NCBI GenBank assembly: GCA_963556195.1
Contig: OY744516.1
Span: 28,677,683 to 28,741,682, forward strand
Reading direction: 5' to 3'
Length of the DNA stretch: 64,000 bases
Source of the DNA: Sepiola atlantica
Taxonomy: Eukaryota; Mollusca; Cephalopoda; Sepiida; Sepiolidae
The first letter of the stretch is position 1. Each line of letters starts with the position of its first letter. Shown in pieces: positions 10,335 through 22,287 of the stretch. The position numbers and the translations under genes were made by a program. A model generated the notes under the pieces. That model saw only the letters and a list, made by a program, of their open reading frames with translations. It made no database searches and was not told the DNA's origin.

Positions 10335-11980
10335 CCCTCCAACAGACATTTTACCGAATTAGCTAATATTGTTTCTATCAACCAATCAAACTCTCCGTCT
10401 TACGTACAAACATACAAATAAGTAAAAAAGCACATTTCTTAAATAGTTTACGGATTATTATCTTGTTCTCTGTCTGTAAAACAGACTTAGAGTTACCCGT
10501 TTGGGGGCGCTGGATTTCTCTATGTTAAAAAAGACTGCGTGTCTAAATTTTCTCTCGTAGAGGAAAGAATGTACATTGAGACAGGTATTCGACTAGTATG
10601 TACACAATTGAAAGCATAACCGCATTTAAATTAACTTTTTTCTGCCGAGTCGAGTTTTTTTTTTACCGGAAACAGATATTTCTAAACTCAGCAATTTATA
10701 AAATACCCATGTGACCTAAATCGATATGATCTGGACAGTTATTCTTCCGTCCCTTTTCTTTTCCGAAATCTCATTGGTCATAGAATAAATGAACGTCATA
10801 TTTTTAGAAACAGCGTGGCATTTGAAATCTTATTGGAACTGAGGTCATTTATAGCCGGGCGCCTTCCGAGTGAAATTGTCTATTTCCTGGGTCGACTGGC
10901 AAGATAATGTATAAAGTTCCCGTTGGTTGATCATGGAAATGTCTCGCTAAAACCTAATGTATGAATTTTAGTTGTCTGTATGGGAACATCTTTATGCATT
11001 TCAGTATTTAATTATTATATACCTATACTGTTTGAAGAGTTTATGGTTCATTTGTGTTTACTAGCTAACATAACCGTCTAAATACGGATACATATTAATA
11101 AGATACAACTGGAAGCTTTAATATGAAAACATGTATTGAAGTGTTACCTAGTCATTTATTAAAACCACGTGTTTTACTTCTATCAATCGTCACTTACTTC
11201 GTATGTTCTCAGTATACTGACGCGCTGGCGCTGTCATCATCATCATCATCATCATCATCGTAGTGGGCGGCATTTCGTCATTACCATTATCATCGTCCAG
11301 TCCGCTGCATTGTCGTCGTAGTGTGTCTGCAATCAAACACTTTTTCATGCATAGAAAAGAAAAAAGCGAAATGCGACGGAGAGTTCAATGGGGTCTTTAT
11401 TTTGGAGAGATTTTCTCGTCATGCGATTTAATGTCGCACATTAATTAAATTGAAGAAGAGGCCTATTGTGCTTCTTAACTTAATTCTACTCAGGGGAAGG
11501 GAAAAAGAGGAAGAGTTTGCAGCCCAGTCACTATCAATTCTTTTAGGAATTAAATTCCCATTTTCCTTTTTTGAATTATATCTCAAATTCACACCTGCTC
11601 GTCACGGCTTTCCAAAACAGATTGACTAAAAACGTGTTTCTCACTTTTATACGATATCGTGACGTCACTGCTCAAGGAGACAGAACATATCATAAGATAT
11701 TTATATTTTGACATGTCCTTGAACCCCAACCTAAGTTCAGGCTTGTTTATTTTTTTAGTCCGAGAGCGAACTTCTGTTTTCAGATTTTCGTTTCAAGTTA
11801 ACTTGCACTGATGCACCTAGATACTGAATCTATACTAGCTGATTTAATCGTTCTTCACATCCATTATGTAACAGAAGCAATCAAAACGTATGAATATAGA
11901 CAAAATTTCGTGTTGTGTCGCTAGGCTTACATTAAAAGGTGTTCAATGAGCTATATCGATTTATTATTATAGAATAAATA
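10332..11980. other. No recognisable gene; (CAT)n and CpG-richer patch
   Basis: Mostly unassigned AT-rich DNA. At 11,233-11,259 is a (CAT)9 array inside a patch (about 11,215-11,420) with more CpG and GC than its surroundings. A 61-codon frame starting at 11,263 has no recognisable domain. The patch could be an untranslated exon or promoter, but no splice or start signal confirms it. Confidence 0.45.
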
Positions 11981-11989
11981 TAACTTTCT

Positions 11990-12330
11990 ACCTGTAATTG
12001 CCTAAATTTCCTTAAAATCAGAGGCAATTATTTCTTGGGTTTCTCTGTGTTAGAAATGAATCAACTCTAATAAAACGCGTATATTTGTTTTTTCTGTTAC
12101 ATATTGTTTAAGTCTCATTCAAATAAAAGGTAATTATTCATTTGTGTTTGTTACATATGGTGTACATTTCATTAAGGGCATAGGTAATTATTTGTTTCGG
12201 TCTGTTACTTATGATCATAATCTCATTAAAATCAGAGGAGCTTTCTAGCTGTTATAGTTTAAATCTCATTAAAGTCAGAGGCAATTATTTATTTATTTGT
12301 TTCGTATGGTTCAAATATTATTAAAATCTT
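11990..12330. repeat. Degenerate tandem repeat of roughly 60-75 bp
   Basis: About four to five worn units share the series TCTCATTAAAATCAGAGG, then CAATTATTT, then a T-rich spacer with TGTTACATAT. Unit lengths vary and substitutions are frequent, so this is an old minisatellite. Confidence 0.65.
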
Positions 12331-12875
12331 TCTAATCCAGCAATGCTAAAATCTGAACGACTTATCTCTTTAAAATACCAGCATGCCTGATGCTTTCTCG
12401 TCCAACATTTAAGATCAGAATTTAGCAACCGCCGAGAAAACCACGTTAAGTGCAACCAAAAAACATGGACGTTAAAAAAGTGTGTTCTTTCTTTTAGATT
12501 ATGACATAATTCTGGTAATCTCTGAAGATAAAATTTGATTCAGAAAATGTAGGTTTAATATTAAAAAAATGCATAGAAAAGGCGTTCATAGGTACTGAAA
12601 TTCAGTTACGGTTGCTGAGTCGCAGATGGAAAAGCGGTTGTCAATGCAACAAGTGTTCCCCATTAAAATTCACCCACGAAAATCAAAGTTTTTAATTTAA
12701 TTTTTACAGTCTCTTTTGTTTATTAAACTGTTAGTTGAAAGTATAGAATAGGTAACAAAACCCCATCCCCATGTTAAGAATAGCTTTCGAAATAATAACG
12801 ATATTATTTCAGAGCGGTCGTTAACTGCAGAAATACCTTTTTATTTACAGATACTCCAATGAATCGGAAATATAG

Positions 12876-13020
12876 TGTTGTGGGCATGTAAAGGGTTCGG
12901 AAGAAAAACATAAACTTGGAGTTTAGAGAAAACAAATATATTTAAATAGGTATAATACAACAGAGAAGAAAAGCGGTTGTGCGTCAGTATTGACTGCCAA
13001 TATAAACTGGTGTAGTTCCA
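12876..13020 (-). repeat. LTR-like repeat, low-coordinate copy (3' LTR of a minus-strand Gypsy element)
   Basis: Begins TGTTGTGGGC and matches 15,761-15,902 in the same orientation over about 145 bases (shared blocks TGTAAAGGGT, CTTGGAGTTTAGAGAAAACAA and AAATAGGTATAATACAACAGAG). It is the low-coordinate member of a direct-repeat pair flanking a minus-strand Gag fragment. By position it would be the 3' LTR. The inner boundary is uncertain because homology fades after 13,020, and no target duplication was found. Confidence 0.7.
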
Positions 13021-13244
13021 GGTATTTACTTACTTCACACCACAGGAATATGTGGCACAAGGCCAGAAGGTCGGGAAAGTCAAGCCAGCAATTTGGCTTA
13101 TAAAAAATACCTAGGCAGCCCCGTCGGCATTTCCCAGTCAGGGTTCCCAATGCACTAAGCAATTAACTTACGCTACCCGAAAGAGGGGAGCAAGGCCTGT
13201 GAGAGTGGACCTTCTAGGACTACCCAGGACTTTTTTAGGATTGA

Positions 13245-13735
13245 CGCTATATTTAGACTGTTTGAGGTAGCTGTATGTCAAAAGTGTCGTATCTGGAAAG
13301 CATAACTTCTTCATGGAGAGTACTATCGGTGTCTTCCGATAGATGTTCCTTAATGTCTCTTATGCGAGAACTGAGGGCCTCTATCAAATTCAGATTTAAT
13401 ATCATTCAGCTTTTTAATTCTAGACTTATGATTTTGAAGCACATCTTTAACTTTGGAAATAATCGCTTCTTGTCTTTGACACTCAACTTCAAGACATATC
13501 ATCCATCTTTCATAGTCTTTAGCTCGTCTAAGACATATTTGAGTTGCTGCTCTGGAACCATGAGTTCACCCTCTTTAACTTTTAACTCGTTATCCAAAAG
13601 AATTTTACTTAATTTCTTTCAGATTATTTCAGTGTTAGCTATTTTCAGCGTGAATTTTGTGTCTTCATGTGCATTAGTTTCTGCCGACATTTGTTTTAGT
13701 CGATTTCATACGATTTCTAATGGTTGAAACAAATT
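13245..13735 (-). pseudogene. Degraded coiled-coil-like coding remnant, unidentified
   Basis: Minus-strand reading gives protein-like text spread over more than one frame, rich in Glu, Lys and Leu with heptad-like spacing (short pieces include KILLDNELKVKEGELM, KTMKDG, IISKVKDVLQNHKSRIKK and LSSRIRDIKEHLSE). Frame changes and stops break it. I do not recognise the protein. It may belong to the Gypsy element it lies in, between Gag-protease and the 3' LTR-like repeat, or be a separately captured sequence. Confidence 0.45.
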
Positions 13736-13799
13736 TTTTCTCTCGTTTTCCTGACTAGGTTGTCCGATTTTTTTATTTCTAAAAATGCTGGTTGGTAAT

Positions 13800-15115
13800 C
13801 CCCATTGTTTGAATCGCTGCATTAAGTCTATGTCAAATAAATTGTTAGTAGTTTGAATACGAACATTTTGCTTTTTTGGCAGTTCTCTTTATAGTAATGT
13901 CGGTAATAATTTTACCCTCGTATTAAATGTTTGTTAGTATTTCGCATGGTCAGTTTTACTAATCTTCTCGATGTATGCATGATGATAATCGGAATCCAAT
14001 TGTAATTTTAGATTTTTATTCAGGATTTTTACCGTTGCATATTTTCTTATAATTCTGCCGTCTTCTTCGTTTGTTTTGTGGATTTAATCCGAGGTTTAAT
14101 TTATTCGTTCTGCAATGTAAACCCTTGTGTCCGACTTTATTACAAGTTAGACAGGTTTTTAAACAGTATGGACAATCCGTTACCCAATGAAGAGGTCAAC
14201 AACGGAAATGTATGATGTGTGTTATTGTAGGGACGTGAAAATAACCCCTCTTTTTGTTCATGAGTTGTTTTTGAAAATAGAGTTTAAATGTAAGTTCTCA
14301 CATACTTTTTATGTACGCAATGCCCGACTCTTCAATGTATTTCGAATATTGTTTAACACTTACAAATCTCTGCCAGTCTTCGGCTAATTTCTGTAAAGTT
14401 GAATTTGGTTCACTTATGCAAGTCTTTGCACGAAAATTAAACATTTAAAAGTATCTGCGCTAAGTTCAGCTAATTTGAAATCATTACAGTGTTTATTAAC
14501 GATTGACGCAAACGTTGCGTAGTCTTGCCCATCTTTTTTGACTAAATTCAAACACTTTCACTCTTTGTGGAACAGAAATTGTTTTAGATGAATAATTCTT
14601 TTAGAATGTTAACCACTTCAGAAAAAGTCAGGTCGCTAGTTTTTCGCGGTAAAATAATATCCACGAATTTTATATGTTCGGTTGTCACTAATTTTTTAAG
14701 CAGGAGGCGAACATTTTTAGAGTCTGCCCAATTTTAACAATTTATTTTGTATAAATCCTCATATCTTCTGAAATATGAAGGGAAGGTTTTATCCTCGTCT
14801 GTGAAATAAGTGAAATTGTCAATTGCACTCCAAACGGCATTCTGAGAAATAGCATATTCGTTCTCAGTATTGTGATTCCTATGCGATATTGTTTGTATTA
14901 ATGCATCCATTTTTTGATTGGTTTCTCTTTTGTCTTCCAGAATTCTAGCTTCTGTTTTAGTAGCATTTCGTCGGCTTCTTTTTTGTTTCAATCGTTTGAT
15001 CGGTTTCTTTTTTTTTGTTCCAGTAGCCTTTCGTCGGTTTCATTTTTTGTTCCAGAGGTCATTCTTCTGTTTTTTAAACTTTCGTCGGCTTCTTTTTTAT
15101 TCTAGCAGAAGCTTT
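13800..15115 (-). pseudogene. Ty3/Gypsy Gag with CCHC knuckle and protease remnant, broken
   Basis: Read on the minus strand from high to low coordinate. First come repeated Lys/Glu-rich coiled-coil segments (about 15,110-14,890). Then a capsid-like segment (about 14,890-14,590) has SAIDNFTYFTDED, FRRYEDLY and, after a stop, a LILPRKTSDLTFSEVV-like block. Further on is ADTFKCLIFVQ, and then a zinc knuckle CLTCNKVGHKGLHC (14,112-14,153; Cx2Cx4Hx4C) preceded by DCPYC. A protease-like LKLQLDS follows near 14,000. Several in-frame stops and frame changes are present and no reverse transcriptase follows, so the element is internally deleted and dead. The order and orientation agree with the LTR-like repeats outside it. 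Confidence 0.75.
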
Positions 15116-15760
15116 TAAATTATTTCTACATATATTAGTTGCTGTTCTCGCAGTAGTTCTTTAGCTACCTATTCCTGTTGCATTTGGAATTTTACGAATA
15201 GTTGTTTTAAAATATTCTATGTTTAAAATGTGCCTATACAGCGTAAGGCTTTTTAGAAGTTATTTCTCTTATATTACGATGCTACACGTAATCTTAGTTG
15301 TCAAATAAGAAAGTGGGTATAAAACATATTTTTTAGACAAACAAAATCACTTTTCAGTACGCTTTTTACGTAACCGTGTCCAGCACTTTAGTCAACAGAA
15401 AAAAGTTCAGTTTTTCATTTTTGTTTACTTTCGGCGGCATGACATTTCTCTTTGGAAGAGAAAAGAAAATATGATGTATTTTTTTCTTGTTAAAAATTAA
15501 CACGGTGGCGGAATAGCGATAGAAAATCACTGACCTTTCTTCTTTGCGAGAAAAGAGTTAGTCTACGTGTTTATTTTCTTTTTGGTCCGCCAGTATGCCC
15601 AGATTTTAGAACCATGGCGTTGTCGGGTCAATTTGCCGTTGATATCTCCACGTTTGTCCTTTTTCAAGGTTATCAGAAACAAAACCGTAATATATTTCGT
15701 CGACAGTTGTGGGATCCATTTTAAGATTCCCAAGAATCTCTTACTGTACCTCGTTACCAG

Positions 15761-15902
15761 TGTTGTGGGCCTGTAAAGGGTCCCGAAGGAAGACACGATC
15801 TTGGAGTTTAGAGAAAACAAGTATATTGAAATAGGTATAATACAACAGAGACCAATAGTGGTGGACGTCAGCGTTGACTCCCAGTATAGACTGATGTGGT
15901 TC
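15761..15902 (-). repeat. LTR-like repeat, high-coordinate copy (5' LTR of the minus-strand Gypsy element)
   Basis: Direct copy of 12,876-13,020, again starting TGTTGTGGGC. In minus-strand sense its inner end reads CCCACAACA followed by CTGGTAACGAGG, the place where a primer-binding site is expected; I did not match it to a specific tRNA. By eye roughly four in five bases agree with the other copy, suggesting an old insertion. Confidence 0.7.
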
Positions 15903-17260
15903 AAACACTGAGAAGCAGGTGCTCGCAGTATTTATCGTGAGTGGAAGTGTTCAAGTACTCCGTAAAATTATGGTACCATAACATGTATTTTTTTCTTTTT
16001 ACAAACACTCATTTTTTTACAAAATCAATTATATTAAAAATAGTTCACGAATTTCACAATGACTTCATGACATCTCAGAGGAAGATAATCAGAAGGGACA
16101 TTTTCAGCATTGTTACGGTCTTCTCGTCTGCGAAGCAGCAACCTGAACTGAATTTTTGTATCTAATATTTACAATTAACGAAAAGACTTCTAATGTTTTT
16201 ACTATTTTAAAGAAATATATGTTTGGGTAGAAGCGTTTTTGTGTAAGTAAATTGTAATCATGGAGTATAGGCTAATTGTAGAATGATTATCACAACGGAT
16301 TCATTATAACGTGCCTCAAGGAAGTGAGTATTACTTTGAATGGGAAACAACGTAACAATGTAACGGAGAGCGGTCGACTGACGTAAATGCAGACACTTGT
16401 CGGCGCCGTTCAAAGAGCCAGAGTCTGGTATGCTGTGTGTGGGGGGTGAACTCGAAAACGCTCGCTGACGACAACAAAGAAAGAGGAGTGGAAGGAGAAA
16501 GGCGTCAGAAAGTCAAATAAAGTGTTTATTTGAAGATCCGGGCAGCAGCGGCGTCGAGAGAGAGATTTATGCAAATTAAGTTGGTTTGCATGCGTCGCAT
16601 TTTTTTAATAAGAGAAAAAAAATGAACATTCGATGAGAGAGGTGGAGATCGTTCTGAACGTGGGATCGTAAAGCGAACGAAAGGAGAGAATAGTGCTGTA
16701 TTTTTTTATGCTGGATTGAACGACGTTTTTCTTTTTTACACTGGAGGAGATATAAACATTTATTTGGACTTGATCTTGGCGACACCTCTGTTTAACTGTT
16801 ACGATACTATTTCTTTATTTTATCTACAAGGTGGTGGCTTAGAATTGCAATTACATATTTCGCACACCAGTCTCGTTTATTTTAGACATACATTATATGT
16901 GTTACTGATATATTGTAAATGTTTTCATTTGAGGAGCTATAACTTTATCTACGATCCATATACTTCATATGATTACAGATAAACAGAAATTTAATTCGCT
17001 TTATCTCTATTTTTAAAATTATCTGATAAGATATCGTGCGTAAATAAGAATAAGTGTGAGTTGCAATATTAAAAACATAAACATCGATTAATTAATTAAT
17101 AATTGATTTTAAATGTTTTTAAAATGAATACATTATTTCACATTCAAGAATTTCTAATATAATTATTTAAACAGCCCTAATCGTAATTTAAATTAATTCT
17201 TTTTTGTTTTAATATTGTAAAGAAAAACAAGCATTTTCATATCCTGTATCTTTTTCGTCT
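15903..17260. other. Unassigned; CpG-richer patch with octamer-like motif
   Basis: No gene was recognised. Around 16,370-16,570 the composition becomes richer in GC and CpG (AGCGGTCGACTGACG, GGCGCCG, GCAGCAGCGGCGTCG), followed by ATGCAAAT (about 16,569-16,576), which matches the POU-factor octamer. This could mark a promoter or untranslated first exon. No transcript evidence is available, and the rest is AT-rich. Confidence 0.35.
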
Positions 17261-17264
17261 CTAC

Positions 17265-17442
17265 TTTTGGTGTTGTTGCTGTTCTTCTTCCTATTTCTTC
17301 CTCTTCTTCTTCCTATTTCTTCATCTTCTTCTACTTCTTTCTTCTTTTTTTGTTCTTCCAATTATTTCTACTTCTTATTTCTTCTTCCTCTTCTTCTACG
17401 TCTTTTTCTTTTCCTCTTCTCTTCTTCTTCTTCTTCTTCTTC

Positions 17443-17509
<67 letters not shown>
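17265..17509. repeat. Polypyrimidine (CTT)n followed by (TAA)n array
   Basis: A long CTT-rich polypyrimidine run turns abruptly into about 65 bases of pure TAA at 17,443. The poly-Asn and Leu/Glu-rich open frames here are artefacts of triplet repeats. Confidence 0.95.
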
Positions 17510-17511
<2 letters not shown>

Positions 17512-18162
17512 GAAAAAGATGAACACAATAAAATTTTTAAAAGTCGTTGAATACGAAAACCAATCCACATAAAAAAAACTTATGCTTACCATTTACAGAT
17601 AAATTGAAAGAGGGGAGAAAAATGTGGTGGCACCAACTTCGGTTGATATCACACAAAATTATTGTAAGAGATCTAGGAGGATGGAAAGACGGGGGAGAGG
17701 GAACACGAAGGAGACCGCAACTGTAATGGTTCGAGAGTACTGGGACCTTGCTGAGGCTTATTTTCACTTAAATTCCATAGAAGACCAACAGTCGTTGCGA
17801 GCGAGACACCAAATAATTTGAAATGGTTATAGAAAAAGGTGGACAGGACTAGAATTCTAGGTGAACAGCACTAGTTATTGTCAGTGATGACTTCTGTGAA
17901 ATCTCCTGGTGAGTAAAATAAAATTATCCCATAAAATATAATGCGTTCGTGTTCAAAGATATAAACGACATTTTTAAAACTGAAAGATGAAAATCTATTA
18001 ATTTATTAACAATATATTTAAATATTTAATGTTCAACAATGTAACAAATATTTTCCACATTCATAAATGTCCATTTAATTAAAAAGTAAAAGTTATAAAA
18101 TAGATTGCATGTATTTATTTAAACTAAAAAGTAACGTTATATTCACCATCAATCAGCATGAG

Positions 18163-18400
18163 GGGGTGGGAAATGACGGTGGTTAAGTGGATATCGACAC
18201 GGACTAAAGACCTGGGTGTTCCAAGTTCGAATCCAGTCGGTTCCTCGGTACCACTTTCGCTTAGGGATGTTGACAACCTTTTTGTGGTCCTTCCCATAAG
18301 TACCCAATGTCTTTCCAGAAAGATTTCTAACTAGAAAAACATCGGGGAAACTAATGCCAACACCAGAATTATCTGATTCACACGAAAAAGAGATAGAGAG
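18163..18400 (+). mobile_element. tRNA-derived SINE, copy 1
   Basis: The head at about 18,172-18,250 is tRNA-like: GGTGGTTAAGTGG (A-box region) and GTTCGAATCC (B box, 18,225-18,234). The body CTTAGGGATGTTG..AACATCGGGGAAACTAATGCC, ending CTGATTCACACGAAA, is shared with the copy at 41,873-42,107. An 8-bp direct repeat AGCATGAG (18,155-18,162 and 18,401-18,408) flanks it and fits a target-site duplication from LINE-assisted insertion. It is non-coding and would need an outside reverse transcriptase. Confidence 0.88.
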
Positions 18401-19001
18401 AGCATGAGAGGTTTTAATTACTTCAGGAGGAGGGTCCCTCCCTGGTTTCCGCCCACATTATTGGCGACAGTCATTCAGAGATTTTTTTTTTAATTTTAAC
18501 TAAAAAGTAATATAATCTTAAATACATTTTAATTCAATTTCAAATTTAATAAATACGCGTATTTTTAACATAACATTCAATCCCATTTTGTTAATAACTA
18601 AGATTATTCATTCGAATGTTCAGCAATTTAAAAATAAATAAACCTTTGCAAGAATTAAGATTTTACAAATAAACTCATATTAACTCAAGTTTTCTGAATT
18701 AAAAATAAGAAATCCAAACTTCGTAAGAGTTCCATCTCGGAAACTTTCGATAAATATAACCTGTCATGAACGAACGCAACCTTCCGAAGACGCCAACGTT
18801 TAAACTCTACAGCCTATCATTCTTCGGGCAGCGTGAAGTAGATAAAGTACATGAAAGATTCTTCAAAGTCTGTCAAAAAGTAGGTAGGCTCCCTCTAACG
18901 GTCTAGAAAACTTCATACACCTGTCATTGTCCTATGTCTCTATAAAGCCACTATTCGTGTCTGAAATAGTGTCGCCACATTTGGCATGGTGCACCAACCA
19001 C

Positions 19002-19004
<3 letters not shown>

Positions 19005-19041
<37 letters not shown>
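19005..19041. repeat. (CT)n microsatellite
   Basis: About 37 bases of TC. It lies just upstream of a LINE tail. Confidence 0.95.
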
Positions 19042-19044
<3 letters not shown>

Positions 19045-19081
19045 GTGAAAAATATATAACCTTGTGTCCTATTCTGTTTCC

Positions 19082-19390
19082 CAATCTCCTGCCCCTGTTG
19101 CATAGCCGCAATGTTGCATGTTTGTGCTTGTTTTACTAGTACTTTCACGGAATGTGCTCCGAAGAACTTACTGCAACCTCAACGAAAATACTCCCGACCC
19201 ACTCAACTAGCAGCAAAATCCGACCCCTTCACTGTTTAAGTGCATAGATACCGGTGATTTTCTACACTAATAGCTTCTTCCCACGGACAGCTTGCCTTTG
19301 GAATTCCCTCCCTGCTGCCTGTTTCACTGACCGTACCAACATGCAAAACTGTAAATGAAATATGAACGCACATCTTGCTTCCCAACTCCC
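19082..19390 (+). pseudogene. Non-LTR retrotransposon ORF2 C-terminal fragment
   Basis: One frame reads NVACLCLFY, stop, YFHGMCSEEL, and later SFFPRTACLWNSLPAACF. This series is typical of the C-terminal tail of Jockey/CR1/I-type LINE polymerases (HRR..LxLFYKYxHGxCSxEL..FxPRTxxLWNSLP). Three in-frame stops interrupt it and no reverse transcriptase core precedes it, so it is a 5'-truncated dead copy. The family member at 53.2 kb has a different sequence, so two LINE lineages are represented. Confidence 0.8.
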
Positions 19391-19839
19391 CAAACAGGTT
19401 TACACTATAAATTTGGCCCCTATCACAATTATCTATTTTGCTTCAGTGGCTATATGACTTGTTTTGGGTAAACAAAAGTGTTCTTAACAAAAGTTAATAT
19501 TTTTCCGGTAGATAAAATTCAACAATAAAATTTAACCCATTTTTTATATTTATATGTATCTCAGCTTCCAGTCTCGTAGTGTTCATCATATCGTTGTAAA
19601 ATATATTTTATAATTTCATCGCATTTGTGGTCAGATGTCCCGTGTCTTATTAATCTGTCTTCACTGAAAAGACTCGGTCTGTTGCCTGGTAATGTTTGCT
19701 TAAATTATATATAACAAATTAACTTGGCTATACGTCAAGTAATCAGGATCGTTTGGGAGGTGGCTTGTTAGGAAACATTTTCGGATTATCCCATAGAGTG
19801 GAACTCTTTAAAAAGCTCTTACAAATTTAAGATGACTAC

Positions 19840-20240
19840 CTATACTAAACATGAAATATAGATGAAAATGAAAGTTTTTTAAACAAAATACAATGTTTAA
19901 ACGTTATTAAATCTGCGATTTTCAAAAAATGTAATTGTCTTTTTTGCGCTTTTTCATTTAAAATATATTGTATTCATTAAGGTAAAATATGAGGAAATCT
20001 CCTATTTTTAAATGCCATTATTTTTTTTTTGCCAAAAATATGCCACAAAGCCAAAATTACTAGAATCCTGATGTTTTTGAGTTAATATCTTCGTTTTACA
20101 CAAAATGTCCTTATTTCTGTTTTGGACCGTTTTTGATTATTTCGAAACTATTACTATTTATTATTTATGATAATTTAGAATATGTGTTCGTAAAATGATT
20201 AAATATAGATGACATTCCAGGATGTCAATTTGCCTGTCTT
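19840..20240. repeat. Interspersed repeat family E, copy 1
   Basis: Shares an ordered set of blocks with 23,400-23,850 in the same orientation: ATGAAATATAGATGAAAAT, GGAAATCTCC/GC, AAATGCCATTATTTTTT, AAATATGC.AC.AAGCCAAAATTACT, TTGCACAAAATGTC-like and ATTTAGAATATG. Non-coding. The 23-kb copy lies beside a mariner transposase fragment, so the family may derive from a mariner-linked element. Confidence 0.65.
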
Positions 20241-20705
20241 TCTATTATAAAAGGTTTCTATTATAAAAAGTTGCATACTTTATTTAAATCCTACGTTCGA
20301 AAAAAAGAAACATATAGACTTAAAGCCCCAAAATGCTAAATATTCAAATGTGTCAAAGATGCAGAAAGAATCGTCATAGTCTATTGTTTTGTTTAGTGGT
20401 TTATGCGTTAGAATGGGTCGTATTCATGAGATAAAGTATATAATCTGACTTCTATGTTCGATTTTTACAATTTTCATGACTTTCGGCAAGTTTTGAATTT
20501 TCTACAATATTTTATATTCTTTTATAAATACGATCTGCAGTCTGTGCTTTCCATCTATTTCCGATTAAATAACGCAGAAATAACACAGAAATGCAATAAC
20601 ACGGAAATGCAATCACACAGAAAAAAGAAAACTTTTTACAAACTTTTTTTGTTGAAAAATGTCTGTATCTCACCGTTCTTACGGCTTTAGTAAGATTTGA
20701 ATTTT

Positions 20706-20804
20706 CTTATTAACTCAGGAATAAGACATTCTGGAAGGATAGATCCAGCAGTGCATATAAGCTGGATGTCGCCGTCTAGAATGTCTGCTCCCTGAGTTTA
20801 TAAG
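20706..20804. repeat. Imperfect palindrome of about 100 bp
   Basis: Left arm CTTATTAACTCAGG..GACATTCT (20,706-20,749) pairs with right arm AGAATGTC..CCTGAGTTTATAAG (20,761-20,804), with about 11 bases between. Foldback structure of a small non-autonomous element or hairpin; no target duplication was seen. Confidence 0.7.
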
Positions 20805-21017
20805 CGTAGCAGATAAGGATAATATGCATTAAACTTTAGGGGGTAACATTGAAGGTAAAACATGTACGTACCGGTTTTGAATTAAAATGCTATAGTGACC
20901 ACAATCTACTTAGACACAACTCGAATATGCGTTTATGGGTAGGTTTATAATAATTATCTATTTATCTACCAATTAAAACGTTTACCCACTTTTTATATTA
21001 CATAACACGTCAACCCT

Positions 21018-21126
21018 ATTCGAGGAATAATCTTGATACACCAGTTCCCATTTGATCACCGTAGTTAAGCGACTTAGAGGCCGGTCAGTACATAGATGGG
21101 TAAAATGTAGAAACACCAGGTGCTTA
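21018..21126 (+). repeat. 5S rRNA-derived sequence, diverged copy
   Basis: Resembles 5S rRNA over most of its length: CACCAGTTCCCATTTGATCACC, GTAGTTAAGCGAC (A-box region), GGCCGGTCAGTACATAGATGGG (intermediate element and C box), CACCAGGTGCT. Several internal-control bases are changed, so it is a pseudogene or SINE3-type relic rather than an active gene. Confidence 0.7.
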
Positions 21127-21909
21127 AAACAGAAGACCTTATCCAGATGTATAAATAAATAAACCGCTGGGATGTTAACCGAAGACAGACTAGAGTCCTT
21201 TTACAGACATGGTTAGGGCCATCAGCTTCGTTACTATAATTGGATGTTTAAAGATCGGATTATATTGTGTAAAATGAAAGATCCCTCAAAATATTTTCAA
21301 GTCGACATTCTCCAAATACAAACATATATGAACATTTACTCATGTAAATTATTATGAATGTTTAAATTATTCACTTATGTGTTTAATCATTTAATATGAA
21401 AACCGAATTGACACGGAAGATGATAGAACCAAATCGGGATTATGCAGATGAGCAGAATGGTATCGTTAAAATCTGTTGTATGCAAAGGGACAATAATTTG
21501 CTTTAGAACAGAATGGAATGGCTACCCCATGATTTTTAAGTATTATTAGGTCATCCTATAAGTTCCGTGTGGATTTCAATTATATTTGTAAGTGTAAGAT
21601 TGATTTTACCATTTTATATTAAAGAATAGGGGAATCACTCTTACGGTTACAAAGTTGCTTGTTGAACTTCTTTCAGATAAATGAGGACGAAGTGGAGCGT
21701 CCTATGATAGTCTCCTTCCATAACAATTAGCATACGTGAGTCTGTCGTTCCTGCCTACCATAACTTTAGGAACTATTACAGTTGCTATTACGAATATCTC
21801 GCTCTAGCTCTATTTAACTAATGTTGCCCGGGTGTTTATTAATCAGATACTGTGTCTATGTTTAACATAACTTTACTAAATACTTGTTAGCCGGGGTTAA
21901 TAAAAGTCA

Positions 21910-22279
21910 GGTGCTTGTATAATAAAAAGCCGAAAAAAAGTTTTTTTGTCTTTTAGTGTTGGAGAGGTAAATAAGGGGCAGGTAACGCTTCACAACAGCT
22001 CTAGTTTTCGAACAATATTTTTCTAACCCTAAACCCTAACCCTAACCCTAACCCTAAACCTAATCCCTAATCCTAAACCTAAACGCTAACCCTTTTATGT
22101 CTAATCGACGTTCTCCTTGCACAGTAGCCACATGTGCAACGCCAATTAAAGCCATCAGTTTTGATTACTGGAAAATCTTGCTTAAAATTCGTGGTAAGAG
22201 TTACCTGCCGTTTTATTTACATCTCCAACACTAAAAGACAAAAAAAAACTTTTTTTCGGCTTTTTATTATACAAGCACC
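21910..22279. mobile_element. 370-bp TIR element with telomere-like core and 8-bp target duplication
   Basis: TIRs begin GGTGCTTGTATAATAAAAAG and end with its complement. About 80 bases (21,910-21,990 and 22,196-22,279) match with few differences, mostly in an A/T run. AAAAGTCA occurs directly outside both ends (21,902-21,909 and 22,280-22,287), a perfect 8-bp target-site duplication. The core (22,023-22,093) is a CCCTAA array of about eleven units, partly degenerate (CCCTAAA, CCTAAT). No transposase is present. An 8-bp duplication fits several DNA transposon superfamilies (for example hAT, P, Merlin); I cannot choose. The telomere-like array is part of the element, not a chromosome end. Confidence 0.92.
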
Positions 22280-22287
22280 AAAAGTCA

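Noticed and set aside
18163..18260. Functional tRNA gene
   Set aside because: The cloverleaf cannot be completed with proper acceptor pairing, and the head is joined to a SINE body shared with a second copy and flanked by a target duplication.
22023..22093. True telomere or chromosome-fusion site
   Set aside because: The CCCTAA array is enclosed by transposon TIRs and target duplications, and ordinary sequence continues on both sides.
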